Positions 32,998 through 42,308 of a DNA stretch of 64,000 nucleotides are shown here, piece by piece. The position numbers were made by a program, and so were the translations under genes. The notes under the pieces were generated by a model. The model made no database searches. It was not told the DNA's origin and worked only from the letters and a program-made list of their open reading frames with translations. The stretch comes from Streptomyces sp. NBC_01260 (GTDB taxonomy: Bacteria; Actinomycetota; Actinomycetes; Streptomycetales; Streptomycetaceae): assembly GCF_036226405.1 (NCBI RefSeq), contig NZ_CP108464.1, positions 4,712,001 through 4,776,000 of the forward strand. The letters are read 5' to 3'. The stretch's first letter is position 1. The number at the start of each line of letters is the position of its first letter.

Positions 32998-34302
32998 ATG
33001 GCTGGAGGCCCCGTGCCCGAGCACGAGCAGGAACGCCGCACCACCCGAGCCCAGCGTCCACGACCGCAGGACCGCGAGTCCGACCGGCCGCCCGGTCCGG
33101 TCGCGGCACCGGGGTCCGCCGCGGAGATGGCGGTGCTGCAGCGAACCGTGGGCAACGCCGCGGTCGCCCGGATGCTCGCGGACCGCCCCGTTCAGAGGTC
33201 GGCGGTGCACGACGTGCTGGGCACGACGGGCCGCCCGCTCGAACAGCCGGTGCGCGAGGACATGGAGGCCAGGTTCGGCACGGACTTCTCAGATGTCCGG
33301 CTGCACACGGACGCCACCGCCCAGCGCTCCGCCGCGGAGATCGGTGCCCGCGCGTACACGTCCGGCAACCACATCGTCCTGGGCGGCGCGAAGACCGACG
33401 AGCACACCCTCGCCCACGAACTGACCCATGTGGTCCAGCAGCGTTCGGGGCCGGTGGCGGGAACGGACGACGGGACCGGGCTGAAGGTCTCGGACCCCTC
33501 CGACCGCTTCGAGCGGGCGGCGGAGGCCAACGCGCACCGGGTCATGGCCGCACCGCGTCCGCATGCCACCACCGAGGCCGGGGTGCAGCGCAGCACCGGG
33601 GGCGCGGCACGGGACCACGCCGCCGTGCAGCGGGCTCCGGCTGCCGCCGGGCCCGCGCCGGCCCTTGGCGCCGCGGTCCAGAGCGACGAGAACGCGGAAG
33701 GGGTCTGCGGCTACTTCTCCCGGGTGCGGGAGTGGGAGATCGCCAACCCGCAACAAGGAGTGATCATCCAGAAGGTGACCAGGGACTTCGCCGTGGAGCG
33801 GCACACCGGCCAGGGCTGGTCCCCGATCGACGGGCCGGGGCTGGACACCTACGTGAAGACCGGCGGGACGGTCAACGGGAGCGAGCTCCAGTACTGGGAG
33901 TTGTGGGTGGTCGGCGCCGACGGCACCATCAGCGACGGGGGCCACGACACCTTCGGCATGACCTCGCTGATCGAGAGCGACGCCCAGTTGCACAACACCA
34001 CCCGGGGTTCTTTCACCATCAGTGGCGAGGCGCACTTCTACGCCACGGCGCAGGCCCCGACGGCCATGGGGTTCCAGCCCTCCGGGGCGGTCTCGGCGGG
34101 CGGCCTGTTCAGCCGCACCACCGATCCGCAGTCGGAGCTGGCCGCCCTCGGCATGACCCCGGCGGGCGGGCCGGTCCGGTACACCGCCCGGGCCAGCTGG
34201 GACAGCTCGGACCGGCGGACCCCCGCGGTGGCGGCCAAGCCCAGGACCACCGTGTACACACCGAAGTCGGCGTGGAGCCAGGTGCAGGAGAGCACGGCCT
34301 GA
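32998..34302 (+). CDS. DUF4157 (eCIS core-like) protein, orphan effector-like
   Basis: A 434-aa protein. Residues 40-60 read AVLQRTVGNAAVARMLADRP. Residues 78-150 are a DUF4157 domain: GRPLEQPVREDMEARFGTDF, SDVRLHTDATAQRSAAEIGA, RAYTSGNHIVLGG and the HExxH-like metalloprotease motif LAHELTHVVQQ. The domain is found in cargo of extracellular contractile injection systems and polymorphic toxins. The remaining 230 residues match nothing I recognise and are beta-rich (FTISGEAHFYATAQ). No injection-system structural genes are in the window. ATG at 32998 follows GGAGGG; longer frames begin at 32908. It may be exported cargo or a stand-alone protease-like protein. Confidence 0.75.
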   Translation: MAGGPVPEHEQERRTTRAQRPRPQDRESDRPPGPVAAPGSAAEMAVLQRTVGNAAVARMLADRPVQRSAVHDVLGTTGRPLEQPVREDMEARFGTDFSDVRLHTDATAQRSAAEIGARAYTSGNHIVLGGAKTDEHTLAHELTHVVQQRSGPVAGTDDGTGLKVSDPSDRFERAAEANAHRVMAAPRPHATTEAGVQRSTGGAARDHAAVQRAPAAAGPAPALGAAVQSDENAEGVCGYFSRVREWEIANPQQGVIIQKVTRDFAVERHTGQGWSPIDGPGLDTYVKTGGTVNGSELQYWELWVVGADGTISDGGHDTFGMTSLIESDAQLHNTTRGSFTISGEAHFYATAQAPTAMGFQPSGAVSAGGLFSRTTDPQSELAALGMTPAGGPVRYTARASWDSSDRRTPAVAAKPRTTVYTPKSAWSQVQESTA

Positions 34303-34308
34303 TCCGGA

Positions 34309-34330
34309 CGAAAGGGCCCGGGGTCTTTCG
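34309..34330. terminator. Short hairpin between convergent genes
   Basis: CGAAAG / CTTTCG with a GGGCCCGGGGT loop, between the DUF4157 gene and the convergent metallohydrolase. Weak, but the only hairpin in the gap. Confidence 0.45.
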
Positions 34331-34331
34331 C

Positions 34332-35855
34332 CTAACCCTCCAGGAACACCGGATTGGTCAGTGCCGCCAAAGCCCCGGGCAGCCCCGCCACCGCGGCCGG
34401 GTGCCGGACCTCGGCCCGGACATAGGCGGCGTAGGCGGGCGTCGTACGCCACTCCACCGTCCCCGTGCCCGACGTCGGGAGCACCGCGGTGAACAGCGTC
34501 CCCTGGTCGGTGACGAAGTGCGCGGTGCAGTCCGGCACCCCGGTGACGTCGAGCCGGACGGTGACGGGGGTGCCGTCCCCCTCGACCCGCAGCCGCTCAC
34601 CGATCCCGGCATGGCGCCCGCGCCCGCCGGAGGCGCCGAAGGACAGGCTGACGGCGGACGACTCGGCGATGTAGGAGCGCCCGGCGCGGATGCCCGTCAC
34701 GATCGCCTCGCGCGACAGGTCGTCGGCCAGCACGACGGTCTGCGGGAGCCCGATCCGGTCCGGCTCCCGGTGCGCGTCGCTGTTGCCCATCGCCGGAATC
34801 CACGGCTTCGACGAACGGGTGGCCGCCACGAGGGAGTTGTCCCACTCGGCCAGGGCGATCTCGTCCTCCGGGGTGTACGCCCCGTTCCACACCTCCACCG
34901 CGTCGGCCTCGCCGAGGCCGAACTTCCAGTGGCAGCCGATGCAGGTGGCGTGCGGATGGGCGGGCACGACCAGGCCGCCCGCCCGGCGGACGGCCTTCGC
35001 GTAGCGCCCGAACCGGTTGTCCCGGGCCCGGTAGCGCCAGTCGACGAACGTCCCCGGGTCGGTGGCGAGCGCGAGCACGTGCCCGTTGCGGGTGGTGACC
35101 TCCTCGCCCGTGAGGACGAGCAGATCGTCACCCCACAGCCCGTCCCACGCGCCGTGCGCGGACGTGGTGTTGTGCTCGCTGCTGTTGATGAAGTCGAGCC
35201 CGGCCGCGCGCGCGGCGGCCGCGATCTCGGCCGGGGTCCGCTTGCCGTCCGAGTGGACGGAGTGCAGGTGGCAGTCCCCGCGATACCAGGCGCGCCCGCG
35301 CCCCCTGGCGCGCTCCGGCGGATACACGGGCCGCGGCGTGGCCGCGGTGGGCCCGGGGCGCAGGGTGACCGTCACCTCGTACGGCAGCCCCTCAGGGGCG
35401 ACGGTGTAGGGGCCCAGCGCGATGTGCCAGGTCCCGGCCCGAACCGGTCCCGCGAGATAGCCGGGGGTCGCCTCGTCGGCCCGGATGAAGAAGGTGCCGC
35501 GCGCGCCGCCGGACCACCCCCGGAACCCCGGCCCGCCCAGCTCCGTGCCGCGCTCGTCGAAGATGCCGATGTCGAGGGCGTTGCCCTGCGTCCCGGCCGG
35601 GACGGGCGTCTTCTCGTACGTGTACGAGACCGCGATCTCGGCGACCCCGCGTGGGACGTCGACCGGCAGATACACGTAGTCGGGCGACCCGGCGGGCAGG
35701 ACACCCCGCACGGTGCGGGTCCGGGGGCCGCCCTCGTCGGCGTCGGCGAAGCTCACGGTCCCCCACGTTAGGGCGGTGGCGGCCGTACCGACGACAAGGC
35801 CACGCCTGGCGATCGGGCGGTGTGCGGGATGCGGTGCGGGAATCGGTTCGGGCAT
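34332..35855 (-). CDS. CehA/McbA-family metallohydrolase (PHP domain), secreted
   Basis: A 507-aa exported protein. An N-terminal twin-arginine-like signal (ARRGLVVGTAATALTWG, residues 17-33) is followed by a beta-sandwich region (40-180). Then comes a PHP-type metal site: GDCHLHSVHSDGKRTPAEIA near 192-211, NSSEHNTTSAHG, PAHPHATCIGCHW and MGNSDAHREPDRIG. These match CehA/McbA-type hydrolases, which act on phosphoesters or carbamates. ATG at 35855 with GGGGAG 8 nt upstream; the longer frame from 35906 lacks such a site. Substrate unknown. Confidence 0.86.
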   Translation of the reverse strand: MPEPIPAPHPAHRPIARRGLVVGTAATALTWGTVSFADADEGGPRTRTVRGVLPAGSPDYVYLPVDVPRGVAEIAVSYTYEKTPVPAGTQGNALDIGIFDERGTELGGPGFRGWSGGARGTFFIRADEATPGYLAGPVRAGTWHIALGPYTVAPEGLPYEVTVTLRPGPTAATPRPVYPPERARGRGRAWYRGDCHLHSVHSDGKRTPAEIAAAARAAGLDFINSSEHNTTSAHGAWDGLWGDDLLVLTGEEVTTRNGHVLALATDPGTFVDWRYRARDNRFGRYAKAVRRAGGLVVPAHPHATCIGCHWKFGLGEADAVEVWNGAYTPEDEIALAEWDNSLVAATRSSKPWIPAMGNSDAHREPDRIGLPQTVVLADDLSREAIVTGIRAGRSYIAESSAVSLSFGASGGRGRHAGIGERLRVEGDGTPVTVRLDVTGVPDCTAHFVTDQGTLFTAVLPTSGTGTVEWRTTPAYAAYVRAEVRHPAAVAGLPGALAALTNPVFLEG

Positions 35856-36084
35856 GTGGGCGCTCCCCGGGGTGCGGTGGGCCGAGACGAGTGTGCGTAC
35901 CGACACCGTGGCGGGGGGCGATGAATGCCGTGTGAACGCGGGGAGTTCGGGGCGGGACGGGAGGCCGGGGCCACAGATCCCGCTCGGCGTTGATCACGGC
36001 CGCCGGCGTTGCCCGGCCGGTACCGTGGCTGCCGGTCTCACCGGTACCCGCAACCCGCTCCCTCGCGGGAGTGAAGGACACGTG

Positions 36085-36714
36085 ATGAGCAGTCAGATCG
36101 AGATACCCGCACGCCTGGTGCCGCTCCTGGACCAGTTCGACTTCGGTTGCGAGCGCCTGCTCGGCCGTATCGAGGGGCCGGTGGTGGACAGCGGCAACGG
36201 AGTGGAGGTCGAAGCCACCCCCATGACTGACGCGGAGTACCTCTGGGAGCCGGTGCCCGACTGCTGGTCGGTCCGCCGTCAGGTGGACCGGCCGGGAGCA
36301 GGCGCCACCGCGCTGGTGGGGGCGGGTGACTGGGGCCGGGACTCGGCGGACTCGCCGCACCCGGTGCCGCCGCCCTTCACCACGATCGCCTGGAGGCTGA
36401 CCCACCTCGGTGAGATGCTGGCCGTCCGCGCCGATCACGCCGGCGGTACCCGCACGCTCACCAAGGGCGACTACCGGGTGAGCCCTGACGCCGCCGGGGC
36501 GATCGCGGGCTTCTCGGCCGCCGCCGCGGCCTGGCGCGAGGCCCTGCTCGCCGCCGACGAAGTCGTGCTCGACAGGATCGGCCACTGCACGTACCCGCAC
36601 GGCAGTGACGCGGAAGAGCCGTTCATCGACATCGTCTGGTGGGTGAACCGGGAACTTCTGCACCACGGAGCCGAGATCGCCCTGCTCCGCGACCTCTACC
36701 GGTACCGGTCGTAG
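36085..36714 (+). CDS. DinB-superfamily protein
   Basis: A 209-aa protein resembling the DinB/mycothiol-dependent maleylpyruvate isomerase four-helix fold: FTTIAWRLTHLGEMLAVRAD carries the metal-ligand histidine, and NRELLHHGAEIALLRDLY the C-terminal histidines. SVRRQ and EPVPDCWS are typical of actinobacterial DinB members. Function is unknown but these are often thiol-dependent enzymes. ATG at 36085 with GAAGGA 6 nt upstream; GTG at 36082 is in frame. It is the last chromosomal gene before the insertion array. Confidence 0.82.
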   Translation: MSSQIEIPARLVPLLDQFDFGCERLLGRIEGPVVDSGNGVEVEATPMTDAEYLWEPVPDCWSVRRQVDRPGAGATALVGAGDWGRDSADSPHPVPPPFTTIAWRLTHLGEMLAVRADHAGGTRTLTKGDYRVSPDAAGAIAGFSAAAAAWREALLAADEVVLDRIGHCTYPHGSDAEEPFIDIVWWVNRELLHHGAEIALLRDLYRYRS

Positions 36715-36823
36715 GGAGCGCTTCGCGGCGCTCGGGCAGGCCGCCGCGGCCGGGGCGGCCTGGGTTCCTAGTGCTCTGACCGCAAAGGTTCACCGGTTTG
36801 GGTATCTCCGGCCCTGCACCCGC

Positions 36824-37132
36824 TCAGGAGGCGGTCGTTGTTGCCCAGGTTCGGAACAGGGTGAGGGCCTCGGTGAGGTTTCCGGGACCGCACGCGGCGT
36901 GGAAGGTCTTCTCAGCTATCCAGGTGCGGACCCAGTCCTGCGTGCCGCGGTTGACCTCCTGGAGGTTGTAGTCGCGTCCTTCCAGGTCCGTCTCCGTCAA
37001 ATCGATCTCGATGGTCCAGCCGGGATTGTCGAGCGTGGCAATCTTCACGCCCCACTCGTGCTCCCAGTCGCCGTCGCACTGCTGCGTGTACCAGTTCTGC
37101 AGCCAGTCGAGAAGGGACTCCGAATCGCTCAT
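36824..37132 (-). CDS. Imm53-family immunity protein, carried inside IS element
   Basis: A 102-aa protein matching the Imm53 pattern: LLDWLQNWYTQQCDGDWEHE, WGVKIATLDNPGWTIEIDL, TDLEGRDYNLQEV, DWVRTW and a C-terminal FRTW segment. Imm53 proteins are predicted antidotes in polymorphic toxin systems. No toxin gene is adjacent. The stop lies 24 bp inside the left inverted repeat of IS-A, and the start 69 bp from the divergent transposase ATG. It may be a host-benefit or anti-toxin cargo. ATG at 37132 has no clear ribosome site (the upstream strand is CT-rich), so a leaderless or shared promoter is possible. Confidence 0.82.
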   Translation of the reverse strand: MSDSESLLDWLQNWYTQQCDGDWEHEWGVKIATLDNPGWTIEIDLTETDLEGRDYNLQEVNRGTQDWVRTWIAEKTFHAACGPGNLTEALTLFRTWATTTAS

Positions 37133-37201
37133 GGCAGGAGATGCTAGGCGAGTCGCGCGCCGGGTTCGGGCGGGACTGGTCCGTCCTGCAGGGGAGAAGC
37201 G

Positions 37202-37409
37202 ATGGCGGAACCGGTGCGAGTACGCAGACTGACCGACCAGGAGGGGCAACGACTGCAGCAGATCGTGCGCCGGGGCAGCACCAGCTCGGTGCGCTACCGC
37301 CGCGCGATGATGCTGCTGGCGTCGGCCGGCGGGAACCGGGTGCCGGTCATCGCCCAGCTCGTGGCCGCTGACGAGGACACCGTGCGTGATCTCATCCACC
37401 GCTTCAACG
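37202..37409 (+). CDS. IS-A transposase, exon 1 (interrupted by group II intron)
   Basis: Encodes the first 69 codons plus one base of an IS630 transposase: an N-terminal helix-turn-helix (LTDQEGQRLQQIVRRGSTSS, VRYRRAMMLLASAGG, VPVIAQLVAADEDTVRDLIH, RFN). ATG at 37202 follows GGGAGAAG. The unspliced frame runs only to a TGA at 37420 inside the intron. Joining to 39932 restores GAG-ATC-GGC (E-I-G) and a 373-aa transposase with the DDE catalytic set. Confidence 0.88.
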
Positions 37410-38076
37410 GTGCGACGTGAGGTCGCACATTCCAAGTGAGAGAGGCAAGGGAAGGGAGCCGCTCTTCCGGTCGGTGATCAAGGACCGGTCCCCGACCCCG
37501 GGCGCGACGCTGGTAACGGCGTGGTGCTGAGCCGGGGTAGTTGCTCAAGGAGACTGCGGGGCCACCGCGGACTTACAAGCAGGGGAAGCCCAGCAGGACG
37601 AACGAGAGTGAACCCTTGTATTTACGGCTCGTAAGGTGGACGCCGCGTCTGTGGTCTGTAAACGGCGGCGGAAGGACTGGATGTTGCAAAGCATCAGGCG
37701 GCCTCGGTGTTCGTTATCGCCGAGGCGATGATCACCGCTTGTCCCGGGTCATAGAGGGCGTGCTCGCTGGGTGCAACTTGGATGTGTGGAACACGGTAAC
37801 CCCGTAGTGGTCCGGAGGGTTATCCGGTAAGCCCGAGGCAACGAGGGCCCAACTCCGCTGCGGGAACAGGAAGATTCGAGAAGCGAATGCCGCTGGGGCG
37901 AAAGCTCAGAGGAAAGACCGGATAGACGAGACTTCCCTCGCCGGTTATAACTCGGTGGATACCGGGCCCCGTGCTCGGACCCGAAAGGGTGCAGACGCGA
38001 ATCTGGTGGACCTTTGAAGTGAAACTGAACAGCAACCCGAACAGTGCTGCAAGTTAGATGCAAAGGAGGTGGGAGG

Positions 38077-39858
38077 ATGAGCCGAAAAAATACGTGTGAC
38101 GCCTCGCGCGTCCCGGCAAACGGAGGCATTGACGCGGAACTATCAGCCTACTGGCACAGTATCGACTGGGCCGGGGCTGAACTACGCGTAAGGCAGCTCA
38201 GGCAGCGAATCTTCAAGGCGGCAAATGCTGGAGATCTGAAGAGGGTTCGAAATCTTCAGAAGCTCATGCTGCGATCTCACGCGAACACGTTGGTCAGTGT
38301 GAAGCGAGTGACGCAGACAAGCTCCGGCAAGGCTACGGCGGGGATAGATGGAGAGCGTGCCCTGAATCCGAGGGACCGGGCGAGGCTAGTACGGCAAATA
38401 AGTGCCGAGTCCGGGCTCGAAGTCATGCCCGTCAAGCGTGTATACATCCCTAAGGCCAATGGGAAAGTGCGGCCACTTGGCATTCCGGTGATCCGGGATC
38501 GAGTCCACCAGGCCCGCGTGAAGAACGCGCTGGAGCCTGAGTGGGAGGCACGGTTCGAGGCCAGGAGTTATGGGTTCAGACCGGGCCGAGGCTGCCATGA
38601 CGCGATCGGGTTCATTTTCAATGTGGCCTCGAAGAAGGCGTCCAGGAGGCTCTGGGTGCTGGATGCGGATTTGGCGGCAGCGTTCGATCGCATCAACCAT
38701 GAGCGCCTGATGGAGGCGGTCGGCACGTTTCCCGGGAGGGAGGCAGTCGAGCGCTGGCTGAAGGCGGGGGTGATGGACAGGGGGAGGTTCGCGCCGACGG
38801 AGGAGGGCACTCCGCAAGGCGGCGTGATCAGCCCGTTGCTGCTGAACATCGCTCTGCACGGGATGGCGACGGCTATCGGGGCGGATGTCGACCCGACAAG
38901 TCGGGCGGGCGTAAGGAACCCGCCCCCTGCGCTGGTGAGATATGCGGACGACTTCGCGGTGTTCTGTGCCACGGAGGAACAGGCAGGAAAGGTCAGGAGA
39001 CAACTGGGCCTTTGGCTGGCGCCGAAGGGGTTGGCCTTCAATGACGAGAAGACCCGCGTGGTCCACGTTGATGACGGATTCGACTTCCTCGGATTCAATA
39101 TCCGAAGGTATCAGGGAAAGCTGATCATCAAGCCGAGCAGGGGTGCCGTGGAGAAGGCGCGGCGCAAGATCAAGGAGATCGTCCGGGATGGGCGGGGCGA
39201 GTCGGTGGATTCTTTAATCCGGCAGCTCAATCCTTTCATCAAAGGATGGGCGACCTACTATCGTACCGTTGTGTCAAGTGAGATATTCCATAATCTTGAC
39301 GACTATGTCTTTACCGCCTTGCGGAGGTGGGGCATAGCAGGCCACAGGAACAAAAGCTGGCGATGGATTGCCCACCGCTACTGGGGCCAGTTCAAGAGTG
39401 GCAGCAAGGACAAGTGGGTATTCGGGGATCGCCGTAGCGGCCTCCATGTCCACAAGTTCTCTTGGACCAGGATCAGCAGGCATGTGATCGTCAAGGGCAC
39501 ATCGTCCAAAGATGATCCAATGCTGACCGAATACTGGGCGGCACGGAACCAAAAGCGCGGGTTCCCACAGGCGGACAAGAAGTCTCATGTCTGGCTTGCG
39601 GCGCGACAGAGGGGACTGTGTACCCAGTGCGGGCTGGATCTGGTTGCGGGGGCGGAATACGAGCCCGACAACGTCCGAGAATGGGCGAGATGGTTCGAAT
39701 ACGGCTCCCGTACGCTCAGCGTCCACCAGAAGACGGGCGCAGGTGCCGCTGGCTCCGCTTGGAAGAATCTCGAACTTCTGCACGCCGGCTGCCATCGGCA
39801 GCTCCATGCCGGGAGCCATGAGAATCAAAACAACTGCCGCCCACAGCGGTCTGCTTGA
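38077..39858 (+). CDS. ltrA: Group II intron reverse transcriptase/maturase with HNH domain
   Basis: A 593-aa intron-encoded protein that helps splicing and copies the intron RNA into DNA at a new site. RT domain motifs are RPLGIPVIRDRVHQ, YGFRPGRGCHDAI, DADLAAAFDRINHERL, GTPQGGVISPLLLNIAL and the catalytic YADDFAVF near residue 289. The maturase/X domain follows (KARRKIKEIV, FIKGWATYYR, LRRWGIAGHRNKSW). At the C-terminus an HNH endonuclease has CTQCGLD and HQKTGAGAAGSAWKNLELLH then CHRQLH. ATG at 38077 follows AAAGGAGGTGGGAGG, an almost ideal ribosome site. The stop overlaps the first bases of domain V. Confidence 0.93.
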   Translation: MSRKNTCDASRVPANGGIDAELSAYWHSIDWAGAELRVRQLRQRIFKAANAGDLKRVRNLQKLMLRSHANTLVSVKRVTQTSSGKATAGIDGERALNPRDRARLVRQISAESGLEVMPVKRVYIPKANGKVRPLGIPVIRDRVHQARVKNALEPEWEARFEARSYGFRPGRGCHDAIGFIFNVASKKASRRLWVLDADLAAAFDRINHERLMEAVGTFPGREAVERWLKAGVMDRGRFAPTEEGTPQGGVISPLLLNIALHGMATAIGADVDPTSRAGVRNPPPALVRYADDFAVFCATEEQAGKVRRQLGLWLAPKGLAFNDEKTRVVHVDDGFDFLGFNIRRYQGKLIIKPSRGAVEKARRKIKEIVRDGRGESVDSLIRQLNPFIKGWATYYRTVVSSEIFHNLDDYVFTALRRWGIAGHRNKSWRWIAHRYWGQFKSGSKDKWVFGDRRSGLHVHKFSWTRISRHVIVKGTSSKDDPMLTEYWAARNQKRGFPQADKKSHVWLAARQRGLCTQCGLDLVAGAEYEPDNVREWARWFEYGSRTLSVHQKTGAGAAGSAWKNLELLHAGCHRQLHAGSHENQNNCRPQRSA

Positions 39859-39891
39859 GCCGGATGCGCTTAATGGCGCACGTCCGGTTCT
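39857..39891 (+). ncRNA. Group II intron catalytic domain V
   Basis: GAGCCGGATGCGC (39857-39869) pairs with GCGCACGTCCGGTTCT (39876-39891) around a short TTAATG loop, with the standard two-nucleotide bulge region. This is the catalytic hairpin of group II introns. Domain VI follows directly. Confidence 0.85.
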
Positions 39892-39931
39892 GAGGGGGGC
39901 CCGGCGCAGTAATGCGTCGGGCCTACCCGAC

Positions 39932-40845
39932 AGATCGGCCTGGCCTGCCTGGACCCTCAGTGGGCGGGAGGCCGTCCCCGCCTACTCAACGCTGACGACG
40001 AGGACTTCGTCATCGCGATGGCCACCACCCGCCCGGTCAAACTAGGCCAGCCCTTCACCCGCTGGTCGATCCGCAAACTTGCCGCCTACTTGCGCAGAGT
40101 CCCCGACCGCGTGATCCGCATCGGCCGCGAGGCCCTGCGCATACTCCTGTCGCGACGCGGCGTTACTTTCCAACGCACCAAGACCTGGAAGGAGTCCACC
40201 GACCCGCAACGAGACGTCAAACTGGACCGCATCGAGCACGTTCTGGAGCACTTACCAGACCGTGTTTTCGCGTTCGACGAGTTCGGGCCGCTCGGCATCC
40301 GCCCCACCGCAGGATCCTGCTGGGCGCCACGAAACCGACCCCAGCGGATCCCGGCCACCTACCACCGCACCCACGGCGTCACCTACTTCCACGGCTGCTA
40401 CTCCATCGGTGACGACGTCCTGTGGGGCGTCAATCGCCGCCACAAGGGCGCCGCGCAGTCCCTGGCCGCGCTGAAGTCGATCCGCGCTGCCCGGCCCGAT
40501 GGCGCCCCCATCTACGTAATCATGGACAACCTGTCCGCCCACAAAGGCGCCAAGATCCGGGCCTGGGCGAAGAAAAACCGTGTTGAGCTGTGTTTCACCC
40601 CGACCAACGCCTCCTGGGCGAATCCGATCGAGGCCCACTTCGGGCCCCTACGACAGTTCACCCTGGCCAACTCCCACCACCCGAACCACACGGTTCAGAC
40701 GCGCGCACTGCAGGCATATCTACGCTGGCGCAACACCAACACCCGCCACCCCGACGTCCTCACAGCCCAGCGACGAGAACGCGCCCGAATACGCAGCGAG
40801 AAGGGCATGCGCTGGGGAGGACGCCCCCTCGCCGTCGCAGCATGA
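39932..40845 (+). CDS. IS-A transposase, exon 2
   Basis: Codes for the remaining 304 residues after splicing. It starts AG|ATC GGC CTG, reading GLACLDPQWAGGRPRLLN, and carries all three catalytic acids of an IS630 DDE transposase: Asp in FAFDEFGPLGIRP, Asp in VIMDNLSAHKG and Glu in WANPIEAHFG. No stop interrupts the frame. The C-terminus lies 35 bp inside the right inverted repeat. Exon 1 plus exon 2 gives 1122 nt, 373 aa and stop, the usual IS630 length. Confidence 0.88.
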
Positions 40846-40882
40846 CCTGCAAACCCGGTGAACCTATGCGGTCACAGCACTA

Positions 40883-42298
40883 GTGTGATGCGCCAGAAAT
40901 CCTGATGGTTAGTCAGTACCCTGTTGTCATGTCACATCCCGGCCCTTCTGCTGTGAAGATCACGTTGTCAGGGGAAGAGCGTGCCGAGTTGGTGCGCCGG
41001 ACGGAATGGCCAGACCGGCGCTCGGCCGAGAAGGCTCGGATCCTCCTGGCGTGCGCTGAGGGCATGTCGAACGCGGGTGTCGCACGCGTCGTCGGTGTCC
41101 AGGCCAAGACGGTTGGCAAGTGGCGTCGGGCTTTCGCCGCAGAGCGGATGGCCGGGCTTGAGGACGCCGGCTGGATCGGCCGACCCAAGGCCGACCTGGT
41201 CCTGAACGAGGCTGAGCGGACGCAGCTGACGCAGTGGGCGCGGCGGGCGAAGACCGCTCAGTTCCTCGCGTTGCGAGCCAAGATCGTGCTGCGCTGCGCG
41301 GAGGGCGGGACGAACCAGCAGGCCGCGGCCGACCTCGGCGTCGACAGATCGACCGTGGACCGCTGGCGGGCCCGGTTCATCGCCAAACGCCTCGACGGTC
41401 TGCACGACGAGCCCCGCTCGGGTCGGCCACCCTCGATCCTTCTCGACCAGGTCGAAGAGGTCATCGTGGCCACCCTGGAGTCGACCGCGGGCAGAGACAC
41501 CCACTGGTCACGGGCCTCGATGGCTCAGCGCACCGGCCTGTCGAAGTCGACCATCGGCCGGATCTGGAAGAAGTTCGACCTCAAGCCGCACCTGCAGGAC
41601 TCCTTCAAACTGTCCACCGACCCGCAGTTCGTCGCCAAGGTCGTCGATGTCGTCGGTTTGTACCATCACCCGCCCGAGAAGGCGGTCGTGCTCTGCGTGG
41701 ACGAGAAATCCCAGATCCAGGCCCTGGACCGCTCACAGCCGGTCCTGCCGATGATGCCGGGCATGCCCGAACGCCGGACCCACGACTACTACCGGCACGG
41801 CATCACCAGCCTGTTCGCCGCCTTCAACATCACTGACGGCACCGTCATATCTCAGCTTCACCGCCGCCACCGCGCGATTGAGTTCAAGAAGTTCCTGATC
41901 CGGATCGACAAAGCGGTGCCCGTCGGGCTCGACGTCCATCTCGTCTGTGACAACTACGCCACCCACAACACCGCCGAGATCAAAACCTGGCTGGGCAAAC
42001 ACCCCCGCTTCCACATCCACTTCACTCCGACCGGCTCCTCCTGGATGAACCAGGTCGAGCGGTGGTTCGGCCTACTGACCGACAAGCTCATTCGCCGCGG
42101 CGTCCACAGGTCCGTGAAGGCCCTGGAGGACGACATCACCGCATGGATCGACACCTGGAACGAGAACCCAAGGCCCTTCACCTGGACCAAGACCGCCGAC
42201 GAGATCCTCAACTCCCTCGCCGATTACCTCGCCAAGGTCGGAACCGATAGCCAGCAGACAGGGCAGAACTAACCATCAGGATTTCTGGCGCATCACAC
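40883..42298 (+). mobile_element. IS-B: IS630 element, plus orientation
   Basis: A perfect 31-bp terminal inverted repeat (40883-40913 and 42268-42298) begins GTGTGATGCGCCAGAAATCC. The 1416-bp element holds one intact transposase and is flanked by TA on both sides. An identical copy in opposite orientation is IS-D (44188-45603). Confidence 0.9.
40929..42272 (+). CDS. IS630-family transposase (IS-B)
   Basis: A 447-aa DDE transposase from ATG 40929; an ATG at 40905 inside the inverted repeat would add 8 residues, and neither has a clear ribosome site. The N-terminus holds two similar helix-turn-helix blocks ([20 protein letters not shown] then [20 protein letters not shown]), each with a following VGK/VDRW recognition helix. 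The catalytic core has Asp in [13 protein letters not shown], Asp in [11 protein letters not shown] and Glu in [10 protein letters not shown], in the IS630/Tc1 order. It is longer than most IS630 transposases because of the duplicated helix-turn-helix. It is apparently intact and probably active. Confidence 0.92.
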   Translation: MSHPGPSAVKITLSGEERAELVRRTEWPDRRSAEKARILLACAEGMSNAGVARVVGVQAKTVGKWRRAFAAERMAGLEDAGWIGRPKADLVLNEAERTQLTQWARRAKTAQFLALRAKIVLRCAEGGTNQQAAADLGVDRSTVDRWRARFIAKRLDGLHDEPRSGRPPSILLDQVEEVIVATLESTAGRDTHWSRASMAQRTGLSKSTIGRIWKKFDLKPHLQDSFKLSTDPQFVAKVVDVVGLYHHPPEKAVVLCVDEKSQIQALDRSQPVLPMMPGMPERRTHDYYRHGITSLFAAFNITDGTVISQLHRRHRAIEFKKFLIRIDKAVPVGLDVHLVCDNYATHNTAEIKTWLGKHPRFHIHFTPTGSSWMNQVERWFGLLTDKLIRRGVHRSVKALEDDITAWIDTWNENPRPFTWTKTADEILNSLADYLAKVGTDSQQTGQN

Positions 42299-42308
42299 TA
42301 GTGCCGCA

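Larger units (their letters stand above)
37410..39931 (+). mobile_element. Group II intron with reverse transcriptase ORF inserted in transposase
   Basis: The 2522-bp intron begins GTGCGACG (consensus GTGYG), with an immediate GTCGCAC complement for the domain I stem. Domain V is recognisable at 39857-39891 (GAGCCGGATGCGC, a TTAATG loop, GCGCACGTCCGGTTCT). Domain VI is at about 39898-39931, with a probable branch A at 39925, seven bases before the 3' end, which is CCCGAC (consensus AY). Removing it restores the transposase frame exactly. The intron ORF sits in domain IV. Confidence 0.88.
36771..40880. mobile_element. IS-A: IS630 element with Imm53 passenger and intron-split transposase
   Basis: The left end starts GTGCTCTGACCGCAAAGGTT (36771) and the right end, read inward from 40880, is GTGCTGTGACCGCATAGGTT. 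They match over about 29 bp with three mismatches. The 4110-bp element holds an Imm53 gene (36824-37132, minus), the divergent transposase exons (37202-37409 and 39932-40845) and a group II intron (37410-39931). Without the intron it would be about 1.6 kb. No inverted repeat lies between Imm53 and the transposase, so Imm53 is inside the element. Confidence 0.85.

Noticed and set aside
32187..35771. 1194-codon plus-strand open frame
   Set aside because: Out of frame with MFS, DUF4157 and metallohydrolase genes; repetitive Arg/Gly/Pro composition typical of GC-rich shadows.
36824..37435. 203-codon version of the Imm53 gene with a long N-terminal extension
   Set aside because: The extension crosses the divergent transposase start and intron boundary; the Imm53 domain begins at 37132.
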